Notes: a model not told the origin generated them from the sequence alone. Positions 1 through 6,668 are shown, counted from the stretch's first letter. The stretch: 11,848 nt of DNA from Thermoplasmata archaeon (GCA_030037875.1 JASHPV010000112.1:1-11848), one strand, 5' to 3'. Program-made: numbers and translations.

Positions 1-284
1 TGCAGCAGCGCCCGGATGCTCATGTATAAGGCCTCGGTCGCGCCGGCGGAGATGATCGTGGCCGTGGTGGCCGGCAGGCCCAGGTCGGCGAGGACGATCT
101 CCTTGAGGCCGATCTGGCCGGCGGCCAGCGGATAACCCTCGTAAAGGCGGTCGCGGATCGCGGCGATCAGCGCCGGTTGCACGACCTCGGGCGGCACCAG
201 GTGATTCGTGTTCTGGCTTAGCCACGCGACCTCTTTCCGGTGGGAGTGGGCGTACAGGAACGCATCGAACGGAGCCTCGGGCAA
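1..284 (-). CDS. PLP-dependent aminotransferase, class I/II, N-terminal part (runs off left edge)
   Basis: Only the first 94 codons are in the window. The protein reads MPEAPFDAFLYAHSHRKEVA..., then SQNTNHLVPPEVVQPALI (about 23-40), a GYPLAAGQIGLKEIV stretch (50-64) and IISAGATEALYMSIRALL (77-94). These match the N-terminal arm and the start of the large PLP domain of fold-type I aminotransferases related to histidinol-phosphate and aspartate aminotransferases; the SAGATEAL segment corresponds to the cofactor-phosphate binding turn. The catalytic lysine lies outside the window, so the substrate cannot be named. I chose the TTG at 284 because GGAGGTG lies nine bases upstream; an in-frame GTG at 296 would add four residues and overlaps that same sequence. 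An in-frame TGA just upstream rules out a longer start. It follows the methyltransferase gene by 72 bp and may have its own promoter (weak A/T stretch near 319-331). Confidence 0.8.
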   Translation of the reverse strand, partial: MPEAPFDAFLYAHSHRKEVAWLSQNTNHLVPPEVVQPALIAAIRDRLYEGYPLAAGQIGLKEIVLADLGLPATTATIISAGATEALYMSIRALL

Positions 285-302
285 GGGAGATCCCACCTCC
301 CT
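284..302 (-). promoter_or_regulatory. Shine-Dalgarno region of the aminotransferase, able to form a hairpin
   Basis: On the minus strand the purine-rich run GGGAGGTGGGATCTCCC precedes the TTG start. The arm AGGGAG (302-297) is complementary to CTCCCT (289-284), leaving a 7-nt loop. The stem would cover part of the Shine-Dalgarno and the first base of TTG. Pairing is seen directly; any effect on translation is inference, and such pairings are common in GC-rich leaders. Confidence 0.3.
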
Positions 303-356
303 CCCTCAACCGAACGGCTCGATAATCTCTGCGGGTCGGTCGGGCCGCGGGCGTTC

Positions 357-1181
357 CTACTCGGCGCCCGCGAGGTAGCTCGTCACGATCCCCATCGACT
401 GCGTACGCGTCTCGACCCGGGGAAATCCGGCCTCCTGCATCAGGCGGACCATTCCCTCGCGGGGCGGGAGGAGGCGGAGAGAATTCGGAAGATATCGGTA
501 GGGTCCGGCGCTATGGAGCGCGGCCCCGAGCCACGGAACGACATGGTCGAAGTAGGCGTGGAACAGCCGACCGATGAGCGGCGAGGACGGTTCCGTGATC
601 TCGAGCGTCAGTACGGTGCCGCGGGGCCGCAGTACCCGGCGGAACTCCCGGAACGCGCCGGGCAGGTCGACCAGGTTCCGCGCGACGAAGGCGGACATGA
701 CCACGTCGAATGATTCCGCGGGGACCGGCAATCGGTGCGCGTTGGCGCGCAGGTACCCCACGCGGGGGGCCGTCGCCTCGGGCCGGGTCCTCGCGTCGGC
801 GATCTGGAGCATGGCCGCCGTGAAGTCCGCTCCCACGACCTGGGCCGAAGGAAAGTAACGAGCGGCCAGACGGGTAAGATCCCCGGTACCACAGCCGATG
901 TCCAGCACGCGTTGGATCGGCGGTTCGCCGGCGCGGAACCGGGACAGGTCCCACAAGGCCCTCGGGCGCCACAGGTAGTCGTTGCCCATCGAGGCCGCGT
1001 GGTCGAACCAATCGTACCGTCGGACGATGTGGGTGAACATCGCCTGGACGTCTCGCTCGAACGTCGAGGAAGAGCGGTCGGGAAAGGGGGAGCCGTCGGG
1101 CGCTCGATGTCCCCCCAGGGTGACGGGCGCTTCGGGCGCGTCGTTCGCGGTCACGGTTCGGCTCGGTGACGACCCGATCAC
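357..1181 (-). CDS. UbiE/MenG-type SAM-dependent methyltransferase
   Basis: This 274-residue protein is a class I SAM methyltransferase of the UbiE/COQ5 family, which methylates demethylmenaquinone (or a related quinone ring) in the last step of quinone synthesis. Visible motifs: MFTHIVRRYDWFDHAASMGNDYLW (48-71), matching the family opening; SAM motif I VLDIGCGTGDL (92-102); acidic Asp119 after strand 2; RNLVDLPGAFREFRRVLRPRG (168-188); and the typical C-terminal YFDHVVPWLG and YRYLPNS segments (210-234). The start is a GTG at 1181 whose GTGA overlaps the stop of the upstream ATPase gene, pointing to coupled translation. The first ~45 residues are Pro/Ser-rich, look disordered and exceed the usual family length; initiation further in, near Met48, cannot be excluded. 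Family assignment is strong; quinone as the substrate is inferred from family, and no other quinone genes are in view. Confidence 0.88.
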   Translation of the reverse strand: MIGSSPSRTVTANDAPEAPVTLGGHRAPDGSPFPDRSSSTFERDVQAMFTHIVRRYDWFDHAASMGNDYLWRPRALWDLSRFRAGEPPIQRVLDIGCGTGDLTRLAARYFPSAQVVGADFTAAMLQIADARTRPEATAPRVGYLRANAHRLPVPAESFDVVMSAFVARNLVDLPGAFREFRRVLRPRGTVLTLEITEPSSPLIGRLFHAYFDHVVPWLGAALHSAGPYRYLPNSLRLLPPREGMVRLMQEAGFPRVETRTQSMGIVTSYLAGAE

Positions 1182-3598
1182 GACGCGAGCGACCGCTGGA
1201 GCTTCTCCAGGATCGGGGCGAGGTCAGCGTGGAGCGCGACGAGCCCCGTCTCGAGCGAGGCTTGGAGAAGGGCCCGGGCCTCCTCCGGGTCGCCCCGGTC
1301 GAGGGCCAGCGTGGCGAGCCGGAGCTGAATCTCCGAGGTCTCAGGCTTCAGCTTCACCTGTTGAGCCTCGCGAAGAGCCATCTCGTACCGTTCCCGCGCT
1401 TCGTCAAACTTCCGGGCGGTGTGAGCAATGATCCCCTCGATCATCGTGATCTGCGTCTCGGCCAGTTGGTCCCCCAGAGGGCCCAGCAGGTGGCGGGCCC
1501 GGGCGATGGCGGCCCGGCCGCGGTCAATCTGCCCCACCTCGGCCCGCAGTTGTGCCTCGTTGAGCGCGCAGTAGCCCATCCAGATCCGGGAACCCGACCG
1601 CTCGGCCGCCTCTCCGGCGAGGGAGATGTCGTGGATCGCCTCCTCCATCCGCTGCACGTTGTGAAACACCAGGGACCGGTTCATGTGCACCCGCGCCAGC
1701 GCCGCGTAGTCCTTCGTCTGCGCGAAGACTTCGCCGGCGGCGTCGTAGAGCCGGAGCGCCTCATCGGTCTTTTCGGTGCCCCGGGTGATCAACGTGTTGG
1801 CGAGGTCAATGAGCGCATGGCCCCGTTCCCAGCTGTCCCCTTCCTTCTCCGCGAGGGCCAGCTCCAGCCGGTTGTGACGTTCCGCCTCGTCGAATTCGCC
1901 GAGCCGCATGCTGGCCGCCCCCAGCACCCGGTGCGAGACTAGGATGCCCCGCTGGTTGCCCCGCTTTTCGAAGATCGCGAGCGCCTCCTGGGCGAGCGTC
2001 CGGGCGTCGGCGTTTAGGCCTTGGTTCTGCAGGTCCCGGGCGAGCCACAGCAGCGCGAGCCCGAGGTCGGGCTCGCGGGAGGGGTCGGTTCGGGCCCGGT
2101 TCACCGCGTCGCGGAGGATCTCCTCCGACCGGTGGAGGTCGCCAAACTCGTCGAGGATCCGCCCCAGTTCGATCATCAGTCGCAGCTCGGTGGCTGGGTC
2201 CCGATGGGGGAGCCGCCGGGCGCATTCCAGCGCTCGCTGCAGGTGTACGATGGCCGCGTCGTACGCGTACGCCGCGGTCGCGAGCTGCGCGGCGCGGCGG
2301 TTGTAATCCAGGGCCCTCGTTTCGTCGTGAGCGAGATAGAATTGGCGCGCGAGCTCGAAGATCGAGCCCTGGGGGTCCCGGGAACCCTGCTCGATCGCGA
2401 GGGCGGCCTTGCGATGGAGAATCCGCCGTCGAGTCTCCGTGAGACCGGCGTAGGCCTCCGCGCGAACCGCCTCGCGCACGAACTCGTACACCTCGCCCCC
2501 GTTCTCCCGCAACAGCCCCCCGCGGACGAGCCGGTCGAGGGCCTCGGCGAGCTGCTCTTCGTCGAGGCCGGCGGCGGCCAGCAGGGTGGGGAAATCGAAC
2601 TCCTTGCCCAGCACCGCGCCATACACGAGCACCCGACGGTCGGTCTCGCCGAGGGTCCGGACGCGGTCCCGGAGCACATCCTCGAGATCGCGGATGCCGG
2701 CGTCCGGCCGGGGGATCGCGGGCGCGGGACCGAATCCCATCGACCCGCGCACGAGTTGCTCGACGAAGAGGGGATTGCCCTCCGTTTGCGTGAACCACCG
2801 GATGATGGCGTCCCGGCTCGGCTCGTGGCCGCCCATGAGCCATCGGACATACTCGGGTAGTTCGTTTTCGGACAGCGCGCGGACCGGAATCCGGCCCACG
2901 CCCTGGGACTCGGCCAGGGCACTCAGGAAGGCGGCCGTCCGAGTAGGCGCCTCACTCTCGGGCATGCTCGTGGCGATCACGAGGATGCGTCGCTCGGGGA
3001 GCGACCGAACGAATTCCCGGAGGAACTGCAAACTGGAATCGTCGGCGAAGTGCAGGTCATCGATCGTGAGAAGCAGGGGGGACCGGGTGGCCAGGTCGTT
3101 CAGAAAGGAGGAGACCCGGTCGTGGAGCTCGATCCGGCTCTCGTCGACGCGTTCGGCCGGCCCGGCCAAGAGGCCGAGGAGGTGGTCCTCGGACTCCCCG
3201 CCAAACCGGGTTTCGAGGAAACCAACGGGCCGGCCCGGTTCCAGAAGGTCATGCTTCGCGGGGGCCAGCAAGAGCGGAAGGCCCGTCGTATCGACGTCGG
3301 AATCCAGCGTCGGGGGAGCGTTCCGAAGGGACCGAACGAGGTCCTGGATGACCGCAAAGGGCTGGGGCGGGTCGGCCGGCAAGGCCATTCCCTCCAAGAC
3401 CTGGAAACCCCGCTCCCGGGCATCGGCCGTAACGGTGCGGAGGAGGGTGGTCTTTCCGACGCCGCCCTCCCCGATCAGCAGGACGCAGCTTCCGGCGCCC
3501 CCCTTGGCCGCATCCAGGTGCCGGATGATCCCTTCTCGGATCTCCGCGCGGCCGAACAGCGGTTTGGCCCGGCCGGAAGACGTGGATCGCGTAGCCAT
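1178..3598 (-). CDS. STAND-type AAA ATPase with C-terminal TPR array, putative signal-transduction protein
   Basis: An 806-residue protein with an N-terminal AAA_16/STAND nucleotide-binding module and a long helical-repeat C-terminus. The Walker A loop is GEGGVGKT (43-50), Walker B LLLTIDD (175-181), then a sensor-like ILVIATS (205-211) and GNPLFVEQLVRG (274-285), a signature shared with ATPase modules of MalT/LuxR-like regulators and adenylate cyclases. A winged-helix-like segment spans about 318-400. From about 425 to 800 there are around nine helix pairs of TPR type, e.g. GEFDEAERHNRLELALAEKE and RKFDEARERYEMALREAQ. I see no N-terminal effector (nuclease, TIR, cyclase), no C-terminal LuxR DNA-binding domain, and no membrane segment, so it looks like a sensor or scaffold acting through a partner. 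It starts at ATG 3598 and overlaps the UbiE-like gene by GTGA. Family is clear; ligand and partner are unknown. Confidence 0.85.
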   Translation of the reverse strand: MATRSTSSGRAKPLFGRAEIREGIIRHLDAAKGGAGSCVLLIGEGGVGKTTLLRTVTADARERGFQVLEGMALPADPPQPFAVIQDLVRSLRNAPPTLDSDVDTTGLPLLLAPAKHDLLEPGRPVGFLETRFGGESEDHLLGLLAGPAERVDESRIELHDRVSSFLNDLATRSPLLLTIDDLHFADDSSLQFLREFVRSLPERRILVIATSMPESEAPTRTAAFLSALAESQGVGRIPVRALSENELPEYVRWLMGGHEPSRDAIIRWFTQTEGNPLFVEQLVRGSMGFGPAPAIPRPDAGIRDLEDVLRDRVRTLGETDRRVLVYGAVLGKEFDFPTLLAAAGLDEEQLAEALDRLVRGGLLRENGGEVYEFVREAVRAEAYAGLTETRRRILHRKAALAIEQGSRDPQGSIFELARQFYLAHDETRALDYNRRAAQLATAAYAYDAAIVHLQRALECARRLPHRDPATELRLMIELGRILDEFGDLHRSEEILRDAVNRARTDPSREPDLGLALLWLARDLQNQGLNADARTLAQEALAIFEKRGNQRGILVSHRVLGAASMRLGEFDEAERHNRLELALAEKEGDSWERGHALIDLANTLITRGTEKTDEALRLYDAAGEVFAQTKDYAALARVHMNRSLVFHNVQRMEEAIHDISLAGEAAERSGSRIWMGYCALNEAQLRAEVGQIDRGRAAIARARHLLGPLGDQLAETQITMIEGIIAHTARKFDEARERYEMALREAQQVKLKPETSEIQLRLATLALDRGDPEEARALLQASLETGLVALHADLAPILEKLQRSLAS

Positions 3599-3608
3599 CC
3601 CGGACCCC

Positions 3609-3621
3609 GGATAGACTATCC
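3609..3621. repeat. 13-nt perfect inverted repeat upstream of the STAND ATPase gene, candidate operator
   Basis: GGATAG-A-CTATCC: six-base arms around one central A. It lies 11-23 nt before the ATG at 3598. If the minus-strand CTTAAGA at 3632-3638 is the TATA box, transcription would start around 3609, so the repeat would lie between TATA and start site, a usual position for a repressor. The symmetry is seen; the operator role is inference. Confidence 0.4.
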
Positions 3622-3631
3622 CATTCCTTTG

Positions 3632-3638
3632 TCTTAAG
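3632..3638 (-). promoter_or_regulatory. Possible TATA box for the STAND ATPase gene
   Basis: Minus-strand CTTAAGA, centred about 37 nt before the ATG at 3598, is the most A/T-rich patch in a GC-rich stretch. Usual archaeal spacing from the TATA centre would give a leader of about ten bases. No Shine-Dalgarno is visible before the ATG, which fits a near-leaderless transcript. The match is weak. Confidence 0.3.
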
Positions 3639-3643
3639 CGGGC

Positions 3644-3658
3644 GGTCCCGACGGGACC
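3644..3658. repeat. 15-nt perfect inverted repeat in the divergent intergenic region
   Basis: GGTCCCG-A-CGGGACC: seven-base arms around one A, the strongest palindrome in this spacer. The half-site CGGGACC recurs exactly at 3691-3697, so one and a half copies of the site are present. It lies upstream of both divergent genes (STAND ATPase and small membrane protein) and could bind a dimeric regulator; this is inference. Confidence 0.4.
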
Positions 3659-3676
3659 ATCGCCGTAGGGACGGGC

Positions 3677-3690
3677 CGGACGACCGTCCG
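3677..3690. repeat. 14-nt perfect inverted repeat in the divergent intergenic region
   Basis: CGGACG-AC-CGTCCG: six-base arms with a two-base spacer, about 33 nt from the centre of the repeat at 3644-3658. It ends next to the extra CGGGACC half-site (3691-3697) and about 10 nt before the TATA-like element of the plus-strand gene. Being GC-only it is the one most likely to arise by chance. Confidence 0.3.
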
Positions 3691-3700
3691 CGGGACCCCC

Positions 3701-3710
3701 AAACTGTTAT
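3701..3710 (+). promoter_or_regulatory. Possible TATA box for the small membrane protein
   Basis: AAACTGTTAT is an A/T-rich island in GC-rich DNA. Its centre lies about 35 nt before the GTG start at 3741, giving a predicted leader of under ten bases. No Shine-Dalgarno precedes the GTG, in line with leaderless or near-leaderless transcription. Confidence 0.35.
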
Positions 3711-3740
3711 GGGGAGCACCGCAGGTCGACGGTCGTTCCC

Positions 3741-3983
3741 GTGTCCAGCAGCTCGGCGACGCCCGGCAAATCCGAGGGGCCCAGCGTCCAAACCCTAGGT
3801 CTCTGGGGCTTCGGCGCTTTGGTGGTCCTGGCCGTCGTGTTCTACCTTTGGTGGGGGCTGGTCTACGGCGTGTGGCTCGATAACGGAGTCTACGCGGTCG
3901 TGGTCACTCTCCTGCTGTTCGGAGCGGCGGGTCTCTGGCTTTTCTGGCCCGAGCCCCCCGCGGCCAGCCCGCCCGCCGCGTAA
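3741..3983 (+). CDS. Small two-helix integral membrane protein, function unknown
   Basis: An 80-residue protein that I do not recognise. A short Ser/Gly/Lys-rich polar N-terminus (1-17) is followed by two hydrophobic helices, about 19-44 (rich in Trp/Phe/Val, containing FYLWWGLVYGVW) and 49-69 (YAVVVTLLLFGAAGLWLFW), joined by a very short LDNG turn, then a Pro/Ala tail. It therefore forms a helical hairpin with both ends probably on the same side of the membrane. The GTG at 3741 is chosen because it is the first start after the TATA-like element at 3701-3710. It is transcribed away from the STAND ATPase gene and ends 18 bp before the end of the convergent prolyl-tRNA synthetase gene. The hydrophobic pattern and isolated promoter argue that it is real; no function can be assigned. 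Confidence 0.65.
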   Translation: MSSSSATPGKSEGPSVQTLGLWGFGALVVLAVVFYLWWGLVYGVWLDNGVYAVVVTLLLFGAAGLWLFWPEPPAASPPAA

Positions 3984-4001
3984 CCTCGACCGGCGCCCCG
4001 T

Positions 4002-5429
4002 CTAGAGCGGGCGTCCCGCGAGGACCCATCGAGTCTCGTGCGCCTTTCCACACGAGATGCACTCGGCCGGCGCCCCCGGGTCGATCGGAAGCGGGCCTTC
4101 GGGCACTCCCAGCACGGCGCCCTCGATCGCCTGTTCGATCTGATGGCCGCACGCTTCGGTGCCGCACCACGAGACGAGCCGGACCGTGGACGAATCCTTG
4201 AGCTCCTCGAGACGGTAGGCGACGGAGAACGATTTCTGGAAAGCGACGCGGGCCCGCGCGGCCAGGGCCTTATCGTAGTCCGCCAACGCCTGAAGGATCG
4301 AATCGTCCAGCGACCCCGGTCCCAGGCCCTTTTTCTCACCGAGCCGGTTCACGGCCGTGACAGTGCCCGCGGCGGCCTCGCGGGGACCCACTTCGATACG
4401 GAGCGGAACACCCCGAGACTCCCACAGGTAGTACTTGGCTCCGGGTCGTTCTTCCGAATCGTCGACGTACACGCGCACGTTGCGCGACCGGAGTCGGTCG
4501 GCCAGCGCTCGAGCGGCGTCGACGGCGATCGGTCCGCTGTTCTGGGACACGATCGGCACGATGACGACCTGGTAGGGGGCGATGGAACTCGGAAAGACCA
4601 CCCCCCGGCGGTCGCCGTGAAAGGCGACCGTGGCGCCGAGGAGACGTTCCGACAGACCGAACGTGGTCTGATGGACATACTGCATCTCACCTCGAAGGTC
4701 CTCGTACCGGATTTCGTACGGCCGAGAGAAGTTCTCGCGGTAATGATGGACGGTTCCGACCTGGAGGGTCCGGGCGCCTCCGACCGGGAGGTCCAGCGCG
4801 ATGGAATAGTACGCCCCCGGGAATTTGTCCCACTCGGGCCGCCGGGTGGCGACGAACGGGAGGGCGAGAGCGTCGGCGATGCCCTGGAACGTGGCCAGGT
4901 TCGACCGACACCGGGCGGCGGCCGCCTCGTCGGTCAGTTGGCAGGTGTGTTCCTCGAAGAAATGGACCTCCCGGATTCGGAGGAAAGGGCGCGTCGTCTT
5001 GGTCTCGTACCGGAACACGTTCACGATCTGGTAGACGTTGAGCGGCAGGTCCTTGTGGGACCGGATCCAGATCGCGAAGATGGGATACATCGCGGTCTCG
5101 CTCGTGGGCCGGAGCACGAGGGGAATGTCGAGCGGCGTCGCGCCGCCCCGGGTGACCCAGAATACTTCCGCGTCGAATCCCTTGACGTGTTCCTTCTCCT
5201 TCTGAAACTCGGTTTGGGGGATGAGGGTCGGGAACTCGACGGCCCGGGACCCGCTCGCCTCGATCCCCTGAATCATCAGCCCGTCGAGGAGACGACGCGC
5301 CTGGAAGCCATACGGCGTCCAGACGTTCATTCCCTTCACCGGGTATCGCTTGTCGGTCAACCCGGCGACTTCGACGGCCTCGAGGTACCAATCGATGAAG
5401 TGTTCGCTCTTGTCCGGAAGCTCGGCCAT
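4002..5429 (-). CDS. proS: Prolyl-tRNA synthetase, archaeal/eukaryal type
   Basis: A 475-residue class IIa synthetase that charges tRNA-Pro in the cytoplasm. In order: motif 1 region VEFPTLIP (64-71), RPTSE (108-112), motif 2 FRYETKTTRPFLRIREVHFF (139-158) with EEHT following, TLQVGTVHHYRENFS (221-235), motif 3 region AFHGDRRGVVFPSSIAP (269-285), an anticodon-binding domain starting about VVIVPIV (288-294), and a C-terminal zinc-binding domain with Cys422, Cys427, Cys457 and Cys460. The absence of the bacterial editing insertion and the presence of this C-terminal domain make it the archaeal type; length is normal. The frame stays open 334 codons upstream, but the homologous protein starts at ATG 5429, about 33 nt from a TATA box and with no Shine-Dalgarno. 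The segment around TVHHYREN differs from the TSHxLGQNF common in other archaeal enzymes. Confidence 0.97.
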   Translation of the reverse strand: MAELPDKSEHFIDWYLEAVEVAGLTDKRYPVKGMNVWTPYGFQARRLLDGLMIQGIEASGSRAVEFPTLIPQTEFQKEKEHVKGFDAEVFWVTRGGATPLDIPLVLRPTSETAMYPIFAIWIRSHKDLPLNVYQIVNVFRYETKTTRPFLRIREVHFFEEHTCQLTDEAAAARCRSNLATFQGIADALALPFVATRRPEWDKFPGAYYSIALDLPVGGARTLQVGTVHHYRENFSRPYEIRYEDLRGEMQYVHQTTFGLSERLLGATVAFHGDRRGVVFPSSIAPYQVVIVPIVSQNSGPIAVDAARALADRLRSRNVRVYVDDSEERPGAKYYLWESRGVPLRIEVGPREAAAGTVTAVNRLGEKKGLGPGSLDDSILQALADYDKALAARARVAFQKSFSVAYRLEELKDSSTVRLVSWCGTEACGHQIEQAIEGAVLGVPEGPLPIDPGAPAECISCGKAHETRWVLAGRPL

Positions 5430-5456
5430 CGGTGACTGCCGCTCGGGAGGTTCCCA

Positions 5457-5466
5457 CCGTATAAGG
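5457..5466 (-). promoter_or_regulatory. TATA box of prolyl-tRNA synthetase
   Basis: Minus-strand CCTTATACGG, centred about 33 nt upstream of the ATG at 5429. At normal archaeal spacing transcription would begin about seven bases before the ATG. The bases just before the ATG (GCAGTCACCG) contain no Shine-Dalgarno, in agreement with a near-leaderless mRNA. Confidence 0.6.
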
Positions 5467-5538
5467 AATGGCCGAACTGAGTCCGATTTGCCGGTTGCGC
5501 GGGGGATTTTGTCGAGGTTGTAGCTTCGATTGAACCAG

Positions 5539-5555
5539 AGGGCTAATAGTGCCCT
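5539..5555. repeat. Inverted repeat at the likely promoter of the DUF373 gene
   Basis: AGGGC-TAATAGT-GCCCT: five-base arms around an A/T-rich centre. The core GGGCTAATAGTGCCC (5540-5554) shares 12 of 15 bases with GGGCTATTTGAGCCC at 8616-8630 before glutamate dehydrogenase. Its centre is 30 nt before the ATG at 5577, so the A/T centre may itself be the TATA box, with the arms forming an operator around it. Confidence 0.4.
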
Positions 5556-5565
5556 GCCGGCCTTT

Positions 5566-5574
5566 AAGGAGGTG
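5566..5574 (+). promoter_or_regulatory. Strong Shine-Dalgarno for the DUF373 gene
   Basis: AAGGAGGTG ends two bases before ATG 5577, with four bases between GGAGG and the ATG. It fixes the start and shows that this transcript has a leader, unlike several neighbours that lack a ribosome binding site. Confidence 0.7.
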
Positions 5575-5576
5575 CC

Positions 5577-6662
5577 ATGCGACTCATCGTTTGCGTCGAT
5601 CGGGACGACGATATCGGTCGCAAGACCGGCCTCCACGGTCCCATCGTCGGCCGAACGGCCGTCCTCGAAGCGGCGGGAAAGCTGGGCACGGCGGACCCCG
5701 AGGACACGGACACGAACGCTCTCTTCGGAGGTCTCCGAATGTATGACGAGCTTCGGGAGGACGACGAAGAGGTCGAGGTCGTCGCCCTGACGGGCTCGGC
5801 CAAGGTCGGGGTCGCCTCGGACCGCATCATCGCCGAGCAGCTCGACCAGGTGCTCAAGGACCATCCCGCGGAGGCGGCTTACTTTGTTTCCGACGGCGCG
5901 GAGGATGAGTATCTCCTTCCGATCCTCGCATCTCGGGTACGGATTGACGGTGTCCGCCGGGTCGTCGTTCGCCAGGCCCCCGGCATCGAGTCCACCTACT
6001 ACACGGTGACCCGGGCGCTCAAGGACCCGAAGCTGCGGGCCAAAACGGTTCTCCCGTTCGCACTGGTCCTCATCGTGCTCGGACTGGCCGCGGCGGCCGG
6101 TCAGCTGGTCTGGGGGTTCATCGGACTGCTGCTCCTCATTGGGGTCTACCTCATCTTTTGGACCTTCGACATCGATGAGGCGATCATCGACTCGGTCACC
6201 TCCGCCTCGGCGGATATACGACAGGGGGCGATCGCCTTCGGCTTCGGTCTCTTTGCGATCGGCGTCATCGGCGCCGGCTTCCTCGTGGGATACAACCACT
6301 ACCTGCCCACGGCGGCGAACAACCTCGACCGGTTGCTGTCGTTCTTCCTGGCCGCGATGATTTGGTGGCTGGTCGGCGGGATGATCTGGGAAACCGGCCG
6401 AGCCATCCGCCGCTATGTGGCGAAGGGACACATCCCCCGTTCCTACCCCATCGCCGTGCTGTCGATCATCTCCCTGGGGTTCGTGGCCTACGGGATCACC
6501 TACCTGGTGGAGTACATCGAGGGTCTCCAGCCCGGCTCGAGCCTGCCGCTGATCCTCGGCGCCATCACGGGGGGCCTGGCGACGCTCGTCTTCGCCGGGT
6601 TCCTGACGCAGTATCTCAAGAGCCGCACCGCGGCCGCCACCGGCGCCGCGGTCGAAGGCTGA
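5577..6662 (+). CDS. DUF373 family integral membrane protein
   Basis: A 361-residue member of DUF373, a mainly archaeal membrane family with no known function. The soluble N-terminal domain (about 1-155) opens with MRLIVCVDRDDDIGRK, has DTNALFGG (45-52), EVEVVALTGS (65-74) and YFVSDGAEDEYLLPIL (102-117); the conserved acidic clusters (Asp8/10/11, Asp45, Asp106, Glu109, Asp110) would suit metal or phosphate-ligand binding, which is inference. Six hydrophobic segments follow: about 157-174, 176-196, 215-238, 253-272, 290-312 and 323-345. A strong Shine-Dalgarno sets the ATG at 5577. The gene diverges from proS across 147 bp and its stop is 6 bp from that of the convergent phosphoribosyltransferase. 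Family assignment is secure; biochemical role is unknown. Confidence 0.92.
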   Translation: MRLIVCVDRDDDIGRKTGLHGPIVGRTAVLEAAGKLGTADPEDTDTNALFGGLRMYDELREDDEEVEVVALTGSAKVGVASDRIIAEQLDQVLKDHPAEAAYFVSDGAEDEYLLPILASRVRIDGVRRVVVRQAPGIESTYYTVTRALKDPKLRAKTVLPFALVLIVLGLAAAAGQLVWGFIGLLLLIGVYLIFWTFDIDEAIIDSVTSASADIRQGAIAFGFGLFAIGVIGAGFLVGYNHYLPTAANNLDRLLSFFLAAMIWWLVGGMIWETGRAIRRYVAKGHIPRSYPIAVLSIISLGFVAYGITYLVEYIEGLQPGSSLPLILGAITGGLATLVFAGFLTQYLKSRTAAATGAAVEG

Positions 6663-6668
6663 GCTCGA

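Noticed and set aside
1178..3598. STAND ATPase as an Avs-like or other antiphage defence protein
   Set aside because: No nuclease, TIR, protease or membrane effector domain is visible, its neighbours are metabolic, and its signatures are those of the MalT/cyclase-like AAA_16-TPR group.
4038..5435. A 465-codon open frame antisense to proS
   Set aside because: A shadow of the proS reading frame; composition is not protein-like and there is no start signal.
5430..6431. The prolyl-tRNA synthetase frame stays open 334 codons upstream, antisense to DUF373
   Set aside because: The extra sequence is charged and repetitive, matches no fold, and a TATA box plus the family start position place the true ATG at 5429.
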